Source of the DNA: Fischerella sp. JS2
Lineage (GTDB): Bacteria; Cyanobacteriota; Cyanobacteriia; Cyanobacteriales; Nostocaceae
Length of the DNA stretch: 64,000 bases
Assembly: GCF_032393985.1 (NCBI RefSeq)
Contig: NZ_CP135918.1
Coordinates: 4,461,724 to 4,525,723, forward strand
Reading direction: 5' to 3'
Shown: piece by piece, positions 54,537 to 64,000 of the stretch
How the letters are laid out: each line of letters begins with the position of its first letter
Position numbering within the stretch: position 1 is the first letter of the stretch
The notes under the pieces: generated by a model
The model's input: only the letters and a program-made list of their open reading frames with translations
Told to the model about the DNA's origin: nothing
The model's database searches: none
Made by a program: the position numbers and the translations under genes

Positions 54537-56327
54537 TCAGAACAATTCAAAATTAGGAGCTTTTAAAGACAGATTGGGATTGTAGTAAGGATCTGTGCCT
54601 AATTTCTCAAAATAATCTTGCCACTTATGATTTAATTGCTTCCATTCACCTGGTTTTAAACCTTTTTGCCTACTAGCAGATTCATAATGAATCAGTTGAG
54701 CATAGGGTGTAACCACATTACGATATCCAGCCTGATGCGCTTTTAAACATAAATCCACATCGTTATAGTTTAGGGGAAAAGCTTCATCAAGCCCACCTAA
54801 TAATTGAAAAACCTCTTGACGCATCATAAGACAAGCAGCAGTGACAGCAAGGTAGTTTCTATTAACAATATTTGAACAAAAATAACCAGGATGATCACCT
54901 TCAACTTCATGGAAGACATGACCTGGATTACCTGCAAGTATCATTACTCCAACGTGCTGTATTTTTCCATCAGGAAAAAATAGTTTTGCCCCTACTGCAC
55001 CAATTTCTTGTTGCTGTGTAAGTTCTAACATTGATTGGAGCCAGTCGGCAGTAATCACTTGTGTATCATCATTTAATAACAGTAGAAATTGTCCCTTGGC
55101 TTTGGCTGCACCTCTATTAATTCGCATCGAGAAGTTAAAAGGTTCAGTACAACGGACTAATTCTACCCCAAGAGAAACTATTTTCTCTAAAGTTTCTTCT
55201 GGAATATCATAACCATCTACTACAATAATTTCAAAATTGCGATAGCTACTCAGTTGCTGAATGCTGCGAATACAATTTTCTAAAAGACATAGGGAACCAG
55301 AAGAAGTATTAATAGTTGTACCAGCGCTGGGAATGATGATACTAATTAAAGGATTTCCAATTACATTACGCCTGACTCTAAAAAAGCCTGCCCGTGAAGT
55401 TTCTTCTACCCATCCTGGATAGGAACTACGCTCTAACATTGCTTCCAAAGCTTTACGTGCAGCAATATAAGCCCAAGGTTTCGCTTGTTCTCCTGATGTT
55501 ACAGATGTAGAAATAACGCGCCAATGATAGAGTATTTTGGGAATGTGATAAATGTTTTTTGTTTGTTCAACAACTCGTAATACTAAATCGTAATCTTGCG
55601 CTCCATCATATTCACTGCGAAAACCACCAATTTTACGGATTAAATTAGTGTTGTATACACCTAAATGGCAGGTATACATACAAGAATAAAAATACTCTGG
55701 AGACCAATTTGGTTTAAAAAACGGGTCAAAACGTTTTCCTTTAGTATCTATTTTGTCCTCATCGCTATAAATAAAATCTGCATCTGGATACTGGTTAATG
55801 AGCTTGGCATTTTCAAATAACGCATCAATTGCTAATTCATCATCATGATCTAGAAGTACAATATAATCTCCTGTAACCAAATCTAAAGCAGAGTTGCTAG
55901 CAGCAGAAATATTACCGTTTTCTGTTCGGAATAAAACTTTGATACGAGAATCAAGTTTACTATAATGATTTAAAATCAAACTAATATGGGGCTGGGTAGA
56001 AGCATCGTCAGCAATACAGAGTTCCCAGTCTGGATAAATTTGATTAATCACAGATTCAATAGCTTTTTTTAACCATGTTGCCTCTACGTTGTAGACAGGC
56101 ATAATTATTGAAAATTTAGGACGCAGATGCCATTGAGATATTTGTCTCTTAGCTGTTGTGATATCTTGCTGAGTTAAGCGATGTATTGCTACCCATCTTT
56201 GGTAGCTTATTTGATTACGAAACTTGAAGACGAGTTTTTGATACAAAAATTTTATTAATCCCTGTGTTCCTCGTTCTTGCCAAACCCTTTTAATCTTTCT
56301 GATTTTATTAAGTTTTTCAAATTCCAT
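54537..56327 (-). CDS. Glycosyltransferase with two GT2 domains
   Basis: A protein of 596 residues from ATG 56327 (frame open to 56345). The first GT2 domain (about 60-300): FSIIMPVYNVEATWLKKAIE, IADDAST, VLLDHDDELAIDALF (DXD), FIYSDEDKID. The second (about 320-590): LISIIIPSAGTT, IIVVDGYDIPEETL, LLLLNDDTQVITADWLQSML, AVGAKLFFPDGKIQHVGVM, and NYNDVDLCLKAHQAGYRNV. This layout is common in rhamnan and O-antigen synthesis, where each domain makes one linkage. Gene order places it last in the minus-strand polysaccharide operon. It is cytoplasmic, with a basic N-terminal segment possibly touching the membrane. Confidence 0.92.
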   Translation of the reverse strand: MEFEKLNKIRKIKRVWQERGTQGLIKFLYQKLVFKFRNQISYQRWVAIHRLTQQDITTAKRQISQWHLRPKFSIIMPVYNVEATWLKKAIESVINQIYPDWELCIADDASTQPHISLILNHYSKLDSRIKVLFRTENGNISAASNSALDLVTGDYIVLLDHDDELAIDALFENAKLINQYPDADFIYSDEDKIDTKGKRFDPFFKPNWSPEYFYSCMYTCHLGVYNTNLIRKIGGFRSEYDGAQDYDLVLRVVEQTKNIYHIPKILYHWRVISTSVTSGEQAKPWAYIAARKALEAMLERSSYPGWVEETSRAGFFRVRRNVIGNPLISIIIPSAGTTINTSSGSLCLLENCIRSIQQLSSYRNFEIIVVDGYDIPEETLEKIVSLGVELVRCTEPFNFSMRINRGAAKAKGQFLLLLNDDTQVITADWLQSMLELTQQQEIGAVGAKLFFPDGKIQHVGVMILAGNPGHVFHEVEGDHPGYFCSNIVNRNYLAVTAACLMMRQEVFQLLGGLDEAFPLNYNDVDLCLKAHQAGYRNVVTPYAQLIHYESASRQKGLKPGEWKQLNHKWQDYFEKLGTDPYYNPNLSLKAPNFELF

Positions 56328-56395
56328 ATTGACTTTTCTCAACAAATAATTGATTGAATTTTACAAATTTATACTTATTGTTAGTCAGGTGTTTT

Positions 56396-57754
56396 TTACT
56401 CCACTACTTTGATTTTTAGCATCCTTTTAAATTTAAACCACTGTTGCCTCATTTGCCAAAATTTACTACTCTCCATAGCATCCACTAAATTTTTTAACCG
56501 ATTAATTTCAAGATTTTTTTGCTCAATCTCAAGTTTTTTTTGGCATAACTCTACATAAATTGAAGGAAGCGTAGATTGCATTGATTGAAAATTTGACTTA
56601 ATTGCAAAATCATTTGATCTTCGCATTACGTATTCTAATCTCGCTTGCATCTTCTCTCCAATTACTTTTGGGTTAAGCATTGCATCAATAGACTTAGCTC
56701 CTTTTATTCCTAGCTGTTTTGCTTCCTCATAATTATTAAATACGTACTGCATTAAATATGCAGCGTGGTCAATATCTGGTTCTGCCCATATATTTCCTGG
56801 TTTATAAGGGCCGTAATCTTCTGTGATAGTCATTAAAGAATACTTGACAAGAAAACTATTACCAATATTCATATATTCTGTATTCCCAGAGTAGGCTGTT
56901 GCTATGACTGGTTTACCATAATACATCGCCTCTGCCATTGTTAAGCCAAAACCTTCTGCACGATGTAAAGATATATAGCAATCACAATGATAAATTAGAG
57001 CATTAAGTTCATCTTTGAGTAAATAATTATCAATTAATTTTATATTAGTAAAACCTTCAATTAAATCTAGGAGTTTTTGGAGTTGCTCAGGAAAGTAATT
57101 GGCGTTAGAAAACTTAATTACTAGTAAGACATCTTCATTCTTTTCATCAAAAGCTTGTTTAAATGCTTCAATAAGTGCCGCAGGATTTTTTCGTTCAAAT
57201 ACACTACAAAAATCAAATATAAATAGAAAAATAAATTTATTATCTGGTAAGCCTAATGATTGTTTAGTAATTGCAGGTTGAGGAAGCGAGATGCTATGCA
57301 TGACCTTCAATACTGGTATAGGAGATACAGGTGCGATCGCATCCACACAATAACCGCTAGGAGTCCATATTTCATGAAAAAGATTAAACGCAGGCAACCA
57401 TTCTTTGGGAAATTCTGGTAATTCCCATGCCCAAAAGCCAATATTGTACTTATCTTTAAAATATTCAGGACTAGTAGAACTGATAAAAGTATTAATCATA
57501 TCCACATTTACCTGAATAATATTTATCACATAAGGATTATCATTAGCAAAATCTGTGTAGGAATAATCCATCTTCCTATGCATGGTGTTAAAAGTACAAT
57601 TATTAATAACAAAAGGAATTCCTACTGCCTCAATAGCTCTTATCGTTCCTCTGACTCCTTCACCTAGTCCAAATTCACTGTTAACATAACCTGAAATATT
57701 CACACCAAAATTATTGCTAAAGGTATTGTTGCTAATTTCAGGTTTGAAGTTCAT
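56396..57754 (-). CDS. GT4-family glycosyltransferase with C-terminal coiled coil
   Basis: A protein of 452 residues. The N-terminus GVNISGYVNSEFGLGEGVRG carries the acceptor-side glycine loop seen in many O-antigen GT4s, YNIGFWAWELPEFPKEW follows, and the donor half has FIFLFIFDFCSVFERKNPAA, SLHRAEGFGLTMAEAMYYGKP (E-x7-E) and PVIATAYSGNTEYM. Residues about 400-450 form a short coiled coil (KKLEIEQKNLEINRLKNLVD) and a basic tail (QQWFKFKRMLKIK), perhaps for membrane or partner contact. Same strand and direction as its neighbours; 51 bp before the double GT2 gene. Likely a mannosyl- or rhamnosyl-type transferase, but this is a guess from family context. Confidence 0.9.
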   Translation of the reverse strand: MNFKPEISNNTFSNNFGVNISGYVNSEFGLGEGVRGTIRAIEAVGIPFVINNCTFNTMHRKMDYSYTDFANDNPYVINIIQVNVDMINTFISSTSPEYFKDKYNIGFWAWELPEFPKEWLPAFNLFHEIWTPSGYCVDAIAPVSPIPVLKVMHSISLPQPAITKQSLGLPDNKFIFLFIFDFCSVFERKNPAALIEAFKQAFDEKNEDVLLVIKFSNANYFPEQLQKLLDLIEGFTNIKLIDNYLLKDELNALIYHCDCYISLHRAEGFGLTMAEAMYYGKPVIATAYSGNTEYMNIGNSFLVKYSLMTITEDYGPYKPGNIWAEPDIDHAAYLMQYVFNNYEEAKQLGIKGAKSIDAMLNPKVIGEKMQARLEYVMRRSNDFAIKSNFQSMQSTLPSIYVELCQKKLEIEQKNLEINRLKNLVDAMESSKFWQMRQQWFKFKRMLKIKVVE

Positions 57755-57929
57755 ATTTTTCTCCTAAAATATCGGATTACGGCAGTTAGGTGTACACAAC
57801 TATGTACCCCTACCAGTTTTAGATAATTATCCACAGATACACACAGATAAATACATAGCATAGATGATAAAGCAGCAAACTGATACATTAAAACAGTAGC
57901 TGCAAGACAAAATTAAATTTATAAAACTA

Positions 57930-58895
57930 TTACTTGTTACTCAATTCTTTCAAATCATGATCAACCATTAGCTGCACCATCTGTTCAAAGGAATACTGGG
58001 GCTTCCAACCTAATTCAGCTTTAATTTTATAAACGCAACCGACTAGTTCTATAGGCTCATCTGGACGGTAAAATACAGGATCAACAGATACATAATCATC
58101 CCAGTTCAAATCTAAATAGTTAAAGGCACATTCTACCAGTTCTCGCACCGAATGAGTTTCACCACTAGCTATGATATAGTCATCTGCTTTACTTTGCTGC
58201 AACATCAACCACATTGCATGTACTGCATCTTTGGCGTAGCACCAGTCACGACGTGCATCTAAATTACCAAGTTTTAATTCTTGGGCTAAACCTAGTTTAA
58301 TCATTGCCGCAGTGTGGGTAACTTTGCGAAAGACAAACTCTGTACCGCGACGAGGAGATTCATGGGTGTAGGTGATCCCACAGCAACCAAAAAGATTGTA
58401 CTTTTGCCGATAGTTGACTGTCATCCAATGAGCGTAAGCTTTGGCAACACCATAAGGGTTGCGTGGACGAAAAGCAGTACGTTCGGTTTGGGGTGATTCA
58501 TCCGGTTGCCCAAAAACTTCGCTACTGGAAGCTTGGTAAAATTTAGCATCAGGTTTACAGCGCCGAATCGCTTCTAAGAGGCGCGATACCCCTAAGGCAG
58601 TGTATTCCGCAGTCAGCGCTGGTTGTGTCCAAGACAGGGGAACATAACTTTGGGATGCAAGGTTATATATCTCATCTGGTTGACACTCAGTCACCACATC
58701 CATCAGCGAAGACTGATCTAACAAGTCACCGGATACAATTTGAATTCGGTTAGACAAATGACTAATGCGTTCTAGGTTACTTGTGCTAGAACGGCGGACT
58801 AGGCCGAATACTTGGTAGCCTTTATCTAAAAGGAGTTCGGCCAGATAAGAACCGTCTTGTCCAGTTAATCCGGTAATTAGGGCTTTTTTGGTCAT
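57930..58895 (-). CDS. gmd: GDP-mannose 4,6-dehydratase
   Basis: A protein of 321 residues, SDR superfamily. NADP-binding ALITGLTGQDGSYLAELLLD (glycine motif GLTGQDG near 9-15), FGLVRRSS, then the ASSSEVFGQPDESPQTE active-site stretch, NPYGVAKAYAHWM with the Tyr-x3-Lys pair, and THESPRRGTEFVFRKVT, ARRDWCYAKDAV, which bind GDP-mannose in Gmd. It makes GDP-4-keto-6-deoxymannose, precursor of fucose, D-rhamnose or perosamine. The second-step enzyme (fcl, rmd or per) is not in the window. It is in line with the surrounding glycosyltransferase genes and separated by about 100-180 bp on each side. Confidence 0.95.
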   Translation of the reverse strand: MTKKALITGLTGQDGSYLAELLLDKGYQVFGLVRRSSTSNLERISHLSNRIQIVSGDLLDQSSLMDVVTECQPDEIYNLASQSYVPLSWTQPALTAEYTALGVSRLLEAIRRCKPDAKFYQASSSEVFGQPDESPQTERTAFRPRNPYGVAKAYAHWMTVNYRQKYNLFGCCGITYTHESPRRGTEFVFRKVTHTAAMIKLGLAQELKLGNLDARRDWCYAKDAVHAMWLMLQQSKADDYIIASGETHSVRELVECAFNYLDLNWDDYVSVDPVFYRPDEPIELVGCVYKIKAELGWKPQYSFEQMVQLMVDHDLKELSNK

Positions 58896-58996
58896 GGCTG
58901 TAACTTATTTTATTTTTGCCAGACTACTAATATGACCCCGATTATAATAAAGCTCAAGCCTGTGAGACACATCAGTGATATCGTCGCCTCCTGGCG

Positions 58997-61390
58997 TTAC
59001 AGAAGAATTAATTTCTTAACTTGCATTACTCTACTAATTGCGAGGCTATACAACTTACCTGCAATCTCATAGGAAGAATAATTAGCACTAAAAAAAGCTG
59101 CATTCTTACCTAGCTGTTTTCTAGCTGCTGGATTACGCATCAATTCTTCTAAATAAGCTACTAACAGTGGAACTTCTAAATCACCTACATCTACCTTCCA
59201 ACATATAGAATCTGGTAACTCAGAAAATTGTTGGTAGTCGCTCACAATACAAGCTTTACCATAGCTAAATGCCTTCATCAAAACGCCAGAAGATTCACCT
59301 AGACTTGGATATCTAAGATTGAGAATAATGTCACTCATCTTTATACAGTGATCAAAATCTTCATCACTCAAATAACCACTGATTATTACATTATTTGAAA
59401 TACCTAATGTCTCAATTTTCTCTTCTATCCTAAGAGAAGGTTCGAGCAACTCACCGCCTATAAACAACTGAATGGGATAACCCAGGTCAATCAGTATCTT
59501 GATAGCTTCTAAAATAGTAGGTATACGTTTAAGTACATTAACAAAACCAAAAGTAGAAATAAGAAAATTCTTCTCTGAAATACCAAAACGTTTTTTTAAC
59601 GCAATTACATCATCTTCTATATTAAAAACAGTTTTATATACAGAGCCATGAGGAATGACGAAAATATTTTTAATTTCTTGCAGTTGCTCCTTTACCCACT
59701 GGCTATGAACGATAGTGGCAATACTTCGCTTCACTAAAGCATGGGATAAAGGAAATGTCCATATATTCGGATTAATTCTTTTAAATTTGACATCATCATA
59801 ACTAGATGCTCCTTGCTCACCATATCCTTCTCTTAATGCATCTGCATATAAATACTCATCTTTTGTATTTAAAAATGCATCTGCTAGAAAGGGATGAATA
59901 TTTAATTCATGAAGTACCACAATACCAGGATACTGCCATGCCATTCGGTAAATTTCTTGATGAAATTTAGTGTTATTGCCAATATGGTAGACAATACAGT
60001 CATATTTATCTACATCTTTGGGTAGTGCAGATATATTCTTGAGTGGTAATTCTAATGTATCGGTTCTACACTCTTGTTCATTATCTACATAAAGAGTAAT
60101 GTCTGCATACTCTTTCAGGTAACGAACAATTTCATAACTATAGTTTGCAATACCTGAGCGTTGAGGAGGCCAGGGTGATACATAAGCAATTTTGTAGTAG
60201 TTTAATTTTTCTGAGGTATTTACATCAAATAAAGTGTTGGTAAATAATCTAAAGTAGTTTGCAGTAGTTTTAGACCATGTAAATTCTTTTGCATGTTGGA
60301 TATAATCTTGTTGCCTGCTTTGATTGTTAGCGCGATCGCAAAGAGCTTTCTTCAAAGCAATAGCCATATCTTTTGGATCATCTGGCGAACAATAGTAAGC
60401 TAAATCTCCTGCAACTTCTGGAATCGATGAAACATTGGTAGTTACAACTGGTAAACCACATGCTAAAGCTTCTAGTACAGGTAGTCCAAAGCCTTCATAG
60501 CGTGAAGGAAAGAAAAAGATGCTAGCTTGGCGGTAAAGAGTAATTAGTTCTTCATCCTTTACATATCCAGTAAGGACAAGCTTGTCTAAAACACCTAATT
60601 TAGCTGCAAAATGTTCGTAATCTCTCTTTTCTTGTTCATTGTAAGCACAAACTACATAGAACTTTAGATTATTAAATTCTTGATAGTTATCTTTGACAAG
60701 ATATGAAAAGGCTTCGAGTGCCGCATACATATTTTTTCTGGGATCAAAGCCTCCTGTAAATAGAATATAAGGTTCTTGGGATTTATCTCTAGGTGAAATG
60801 TATGACCAAAATTTAGTATGATCTACTGCTAAGGGTATGGCTAATGATTTATTTGCTACACGAGGATCTATTTTTTCATAATCTTTTTTGGCACTTTCCG
60901 AAATAAATATCAATTTGTCTGCCCAAGTTGGAAGTATTTCAATCCTTCGCTTATACTCTGCTTTAATATGATCTGGCCACTTAGCTATGTAATAATCTGG
61001 CATTAATAGTGGTATCAGATCGTATATTGTTGCGAAAATAGTTACATTAGACAAATCTGTTGGCAAAACGACATTTACCATTAATGGGTTAGGAACCCAG
61101 TAAGCATCGATTTTTAGCTCAGTGACTACTTGATTCAATAATTGACTGTAATGTTTTGTTTGGTTAATATAATCATCTTGATTCAAAGATTCATTGACTA
61201 TAATAGGTATTAACCGTTTCTGTACTGCATGACTAAAATGCTTTAAGTCTGAGCGATCGCGAACGGTGATCAACCACTCTTTGCTAATATCATGTAGTAC
61301 CAATTGTTCGCATATCTGTTTAAAAACTACACCTATCCCACGATGAATTTCCGGAGTAGAAAGTGTTTGACCATCGATTAAAAATCTCAT
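58997..61390 (-). CDS. Fused double GT4 glycosyltransferase
   Basis: A protein of 797 residues made of two complete GT4 units. Unit 1 (1-395): MRFLIDGQTLSTPEIHRGIG, then ILFTGGFDPRKNMYAALEAF, PSRYEGFGLPVLEALACGLP (E-x7-E), and VVTTNVSSIPEVAGDLAYYC. Unit 2 (about 405-797): KIAYVSPWPPQRSGIANYSY, DCIVYHIGNNTKFHQEIY, IVLHELNIHPFLADAFL, LISTFGFVNVLKRIPTILEA, and LNLRYPSLGESSGVLMKAFS, where the second unit has a Glu-Ser variant of the usual motif. Such fusions are common in cyanobacterial and mycobacterial polysaccharide loci and could add two sugars in sequence. The start ATG (61390) overlaps the stop of the upstream GT4 gene (ATGA), so translation is coupled. Confidence 0.92.
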   Translation of the reverse strand: MRFLIDGQTLSTPEIHRGIGVVFKQICEQLVLHDISKEWLITVRDRSDLKHFSHAVQKRLIPIIVNESLNQDDYINQTKHYSQLLNQVVTELKIDAYWVPNPLMVNVVLPTDLSNVTIFATIYDLIPLLMPDYYIAKWPDHIKAEYKRRIEILPTWADKLIFISESAKKDYEKIDPRVANKSLAIPLAVDHTKFWSYISPRDKSQEPYILFTGGFDPRKNMYAALEAFSYLVKDNYQEFNNLKFYVVCAYNEQEKRDYEHFAAKLGVLDKLVLTGYVKDEELITLYRQASIFFFPSRYEGFGLPVLEALACGLPVVTTNVSSIPEVAGDLAYYCSPDDPKDMAIALKKALCDRANNQSRQQDYIQHAKEFTWSKTTANYFRLFTNTLFDVNTSEKLNYYKIAYVSPWPPQRSGIANYSYEIVRYLKEYADITLYVDNEQECRTDTLELPLKNISALPKDVDKYDCIVYHIGNNTKFHQEIYRMAWQYPGIVVLHELNIHPFLADAFLNTKDEYLYADALREGYGEQGASSYDDVKFKRINPNIWTFPLSHALVKRSIATIVHSQWVKEQLQEIKNIFVIPHGSVYKTVFNIEDDVIALKKRFGISEKNFLISTFGFVNVLKRIPTILEAIKILIDLGYPIQLFIGGELLEPSLRIEEKIETLGISNNVIISGYLSDEDFDHCIKMSDIILNLRYPSLGESSGVLMKAFSYGKACIVSDYQQFSELPDSICWKVDVGDLEVPLLVAYLEELMRNPAARKQLGKNAAFFSANYSSYEIAGKLYSLAISRVMQVKKLILL

Positions 61391-62598
61391 CCTTGATACG
61401 CACTCCTCAAAAAACGATCAATTACAGAATCCCAAGAATATTTTGATTGCACGTAACGTTTACCAAACCTAGCTAAAATCTTGTTGGTATCTTCGTTGCT
61501 CAATACTTTCAATGCAGCTTGAAATTCTTCACTAGATGAAATTGGTATACCTCCTTGGCTATTCAAGCAATGTCCGGTAGTTACTTCACATCCTCGATGA
61601 ACAATTACCGGTATTTCGCAAAGCCAAGCCTCCATGAGTACCAATGAAAAACTTTCATTCACAGACAAGTTAATCAAACCCTGCGCTTGGGAAATAATTA
61701 AGTATTTATCTTCTTCCGGCAAAAATCCCAAGTCAATAAACTCCTTATCTTTAGGTAAGAGGTTAGCATCACCTCCTCCTAAAAATACCAGACTGGCTTC
61801 GCCTCCACTTGCCTGATAGTCTTGGAAGTAATTTATTAATGTCAAGATATTTTTGCCAATATCTTTGCGACCAACATATACAAAAAATTTTTCTGGTAGC
61901 TGATACTTTAATTTAATATCTTTACTATAACTATAATCATTTTTATCGAGTATTTTTTTAATATTAGCAGGTAATTCTATGCCTACTCCAATCACAGTGC
62001 TTTCTACAAGTCTTCGACCAACTACTTGACCAAATTGCTGAATTGCTAGTGTTTTTTCTGCTTCTGTTAAAAATAAAATTTGCCGACTCAGAGTCATCAT
62101 TTCTGCTGAAGTTATCCATTTCAACTGAGGCTCATCATGAAAACATGGCATAATACTGGCTCTACCGTTTAATGCTTTAACCAAGGAATAGGTTAAACCA
62201 TAAATGTATGGTAGACCAATTACTAAATGACCCCTAGTATTGACACAAGCAAAATCAATTAAGGCTTGACTATTAATGCTGTGATTGACAAACTGACGCT
62301 GATATTTTTCATCTATTTGTATTCCGTGAATAATTTTATAGTTGGCTGCATGATAAAGGTCTTCTCCCTGATTATTTACAGGAAAACGTCGCACAGTCAC
62401 GCCATTAAGCTGCTCAACACCTGATGGTAATGTATTCTGCCACCAATTCTCAAAAGGAGAACGACAACAAGTTGTCAGAACTTGGACATCACATCCTCTT
62501 TTAGCTAATTGTTCTGCCAAGGATCTAGCTGCTACTTCTGCTCCTCCTGCAAAGTAACCGTACCAGGGAGTCACGAATGTAATTAGAATATTTTTCAT
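61387..62598 (-). CDS. GT4-family glycosyltransferase
   Basis: A protein of 403 residues from ATG 62598; the frame is open upstream to 62640 but that overlaps the previous gene, and MKNILITFVTPWYGYFAGGA is the natural start. Features: GYFAGGAEVAARSLAEQLAK (glycine loop), YVGRKDIGKNILTLINYFQD, SVNESFSLVLMEAWLCEIPV (E-x7-E) and VIVHRGCEVTTGHCLNSQGG. It overlaps the upstream methyltransferase stop by one base (TAATG) and the downstream double-GT4 start by four bases (ATGA). This tight packing marks a co-translated group of at least three genes. Sugar specificity unknown. Confidence 0.92.
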   Translation of the reverse strand: MKNILITFVTPWYGYFAGGAEVAARSLAEQLAKRGCDVQVLTTCCRSPFENWWQNTLPSGVEQLNGVTVRRFPVNNQGEDLYHAANYKIIHGIQIDEKYQRQFVNHSINSQALIDFACVNTRGHLVIGLPYIYGLTYSLVKALNGRASIMPCFHDEPQLKWITSAEMMTLSRQILFLTEAEKTLAIQQFGQVVGRRLVESTVIGVGIELPANIKKILDKNDYSYSKDIKLKYQLPEKFFVYVGRKDIGKNILTLINYFQDYQASGGEASLVFLGGGDANLLPKDKEFIDLGFLPEEDKYLIISQAQGLINLSVNESFSLVLMEAWLCEIPVIVHRGCEVTTGHCLNSQGGIPISSSEEFQAALKVLSNEDTNKILARFGKRYVQSKYSWDSVIDRFLRSAYQG

Positions 62599-64000
62599 TA
62601 AGCTTTCTTGCCAACTACTGCAAAATCTGGTGCTGCACAAAAACGAGATTTGATAATTTCAATAATTGGATTGAGTGTAGGTGCTAAAGGATGATCTGCT
62701 TCGATAAATTTAAGGTTATCTTCTGTACGAAACTCACGTAAGCGCAGAAGTTCAACATTTGCAAAACCATATTGTTCCATGAGAAATTTAACTGTTGGTG
62801 GAAACAAGGGATTTCGATGAGTAGGATCTGAATAGAAATTACATGAACCTACTATTATGTTTTCGGGATTTGGTGTTTCAAAAATTGCCAATCCACCAGG
62901 CTTTAATACTCTTGCTGTCTCAAGCAATAACTTTATTAACGCTTCAAATGGCAAATGCTCAATAATATGAAATCCAGTGATTGCTCCCGTGGCGGCATCT
63001 GGTAAAGATTGCAAATATGCAATGACATCTGCTTCTATCACCTCCAGCCCTTTAAGGCGACATTGCTCTAGCATGACTCTGTTAATATCTAGACCTTTTG
63101 CCGTATAACCAGATTCCTGTAGCAGTTCTAACCATTCACCCCGTCCGCATCCTACATCTAAAATAGGTGTTTCTGGTGTACCAACCTTTGCTTCTGCAAT
63201 TAAGGGCAAATAAACTTTTAATCTATTAAGAATAAGATCTCTGCTACCTCGAAATTGGTCTTCAAAAGCAACATACAATGCATCTAGTAAATGTTGTTTT
63301 TCCTCTGCAAAGCTTTGCAATTGTTGTTGAGTAAAAGGTTCTGGTAATCTTTGCCATGCCTCTTCCAGAAACAATGTTATCAGGCGCTTCTGCTGCATCA
63401 AATCGTTTTTGAGATAACTTTCGTTTCTAATAGAACGTTCATCTAGTGCATGAACTAGAGTATCCACAGAAATCAGATGCTCATCTATAGCTTCTATTCG
63501 ACTGTTAGCTGCATTTAAATGTTCTTGTATACTGTTTATCGAAGTATTTGTCTGAGTATCAATTTTATTAAAATTATTATCTACTTTTTGGATGCTGCTA
63601 TTTAGATGATGCAAACGCTCATCCAGCTTTTGAATGCTACTGTCAGCAGTACTGAGACGTTCGTCTAGTCTTTGTAGATTCATATCTATGAGATCTAAAC
63701 GCTCATCCATTTTTTGTAAGCGAGTATCTACAATATTTAGGCATTCATCTAATTGCGATCGCAAACTTGCTATTTGTCCACTTAACTGCCGATTCAGTGC
63801 TACAGACTCTTTTAAAGCGTTAATGACATTGAAGTTTACTTCTCGTTGATCTTTAAATATAAAATTTAGTATTTTTAATGCTATTTTTTGCAGACCTCGA
63901 CTTAAGTTATAAGGAAACCGATTTAAATTCTCTGGCCACTTTGTGCGGACAACTGCTCTAGATTCTGCATTTCTCAGTAATCCTTCAATCAGGCTGAAGC
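62598..64000 (-). CDS. Coiled-coil methyltransferase, WbdD-like; 5' end outside window
   Basis: The minus-strand frame is open to the right edge (base 64000), so the N-terminus is missing; at least 467 residues are visible. The start that might be read at 63764 (TTG) lies within continuing coding sequence (RTKWPENLNRFPYNLSRGLQ upstream) and is not the real one. A long coiled coil with near-heptad LDERL...IQKLDERL repeats covers about 110 residues, then YLKNDLMQQKRLITLFLEEA, and a SAM domain: PILDVGCGRGEWLELLQESG, GLDINRVMLEQCR, GFHIIEHLPFEALIKLL, VLKPGGLAIFETPNPENIIV, and FYSDPTHRNPLFPPTVKFLM. This resembles the methyltransferase of O-antigen chain terminators (WbdD) and related polysaccharide methyltransferases. 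Confidence 0.9.
   Translation of the reverse strand, partial: FSLIEGLLRNAESRAVVRTKWPENLNRFPYNLSRGLQKIALKILNFIFKDQREVNFNVINALKESVALNRQLSGQIASLRSQLDECLNIVDTRLQKMDERLDLIDMNLQRLDERLSTADSSIQKLDERLHHLNSSIQKVDNNFNKIDTQTNTSINSIQEHLNAANSRIEAIDEHLISVDTLVHALDERSIRNESYLKNDLMQQKRLITLFLEEAWQRLPEPFTQQQLQSFAEEKQHLLDALYVAFEDQFRGSRDLILNRLKVYLPLIAEAKVGTPETPILDVGCGRGEWLELLQESGYTAKGLDINRVMLEQCRLKGLEVIEADVIAYLQSLPDAATGAITGFHIIEHLPFEALIKLLLETARVLKPGGLAIFETPNPENIIVGSCNFYSDPTHRNPLFPPTVKFLMEQYGFANVELLRLREFRTEDNLKFIEADHPLAPTLNPIIEIIKSRFCAAPDFAVVGKKA

Overview
The window looks like chromosomal DNA of a filamentous, probably heterocyst-forming (Nostocales-type) cyanobacterium. The evidence is the frequent HIP1 octamer GCGATCGC, genes for oxygenic photosynthesis and respiration (chlI, ndhH), moderate-to-low G+C, and many short tandem satellites and small dispersed hairpins in spacers and even inside genes. 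No rRNA, tRNA, CRISPR array or complete insertion sequence was found.

Layout. (1) 1-10036, + strand: a polysaccharide locus with two tandem near-copies of a GT2 glycosyltransferase, several GT4 glycosyltransferases, and an ABC exporter with fused membrane and ATPase domains. Three GT4 genes are paralogues; the third (8870-10036) is broken by two frameshifts, yet its last 354 bp is almost identical to the second. (2) 10514-22293: a small coiled-coil protein, then a lipid-degradation set: monoacylglycerol-lipase-like hydrolase, acyl-CoA synthetase, FadN-type hydroxyacyl-CoA dehydrogenase/enoyl-CoA hydratase, FadA thiolase and an E. coli-type FadE. On paper this is a full beta-oxidation route, unusual for cyanobacteria. 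A small S23-type gene sits antisense between fadN and fadA. (3) 22528-25612: pntA-pntB transhydrogenase. (4) 26646-29383: a two-gene unit of a nitroreductase-like protein and a BBE-type FAD oxidase. (5) 29808-51846: housekeeping and assorted genes: RluA-family pseudouridine synthase, GT4, DUF2079 membrane protein, TldD, DUF1400 hydrolase, IscS-type desulfurase, chlI, ndhH, rsmH, a methyltransferase and a soluble-lytic-transglycosylase homologue. (6) 52247-54368: a decayed AAA-ATPase/TPR-NTPase gene pair on the minus strand, then an intact-looking pair of a 223-residue coiled-coil protein overlapping a Doc/Fic toxin gene. (7) 54537-64000, minus strand: a second polysaccharide locus with a double GT2, GT4s, GDP-mannose 4,6-dehydratase, a double-GT4 fusion and a methyltransferase with a long coiled coil that runs off the right edge.

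How the parts work together. Both ends build and export surface polysaccharide: Gmd supplies GDP-4-keto-6-deoxymannose, the GTs assemble chains, the ABC protein exports a lipid-linked glycan, and the WbdD-like methyltransferase may cap chains. The fad block could release, activate and oxidise fatty acids to acetyl-CoA, and PntAB lies next to it as a redox balancer.

The window is marked by gene decay (six broken genes or fragments) and by satellites or hairpins that have become part of coding frames (rluA-like, pntA linker, DUF1400 hydrolase, fadE tail). The best candidates for something undescribed are the Doc-partner gene pair at 53354-54368 and the complete cyanobacterial fad cluster.
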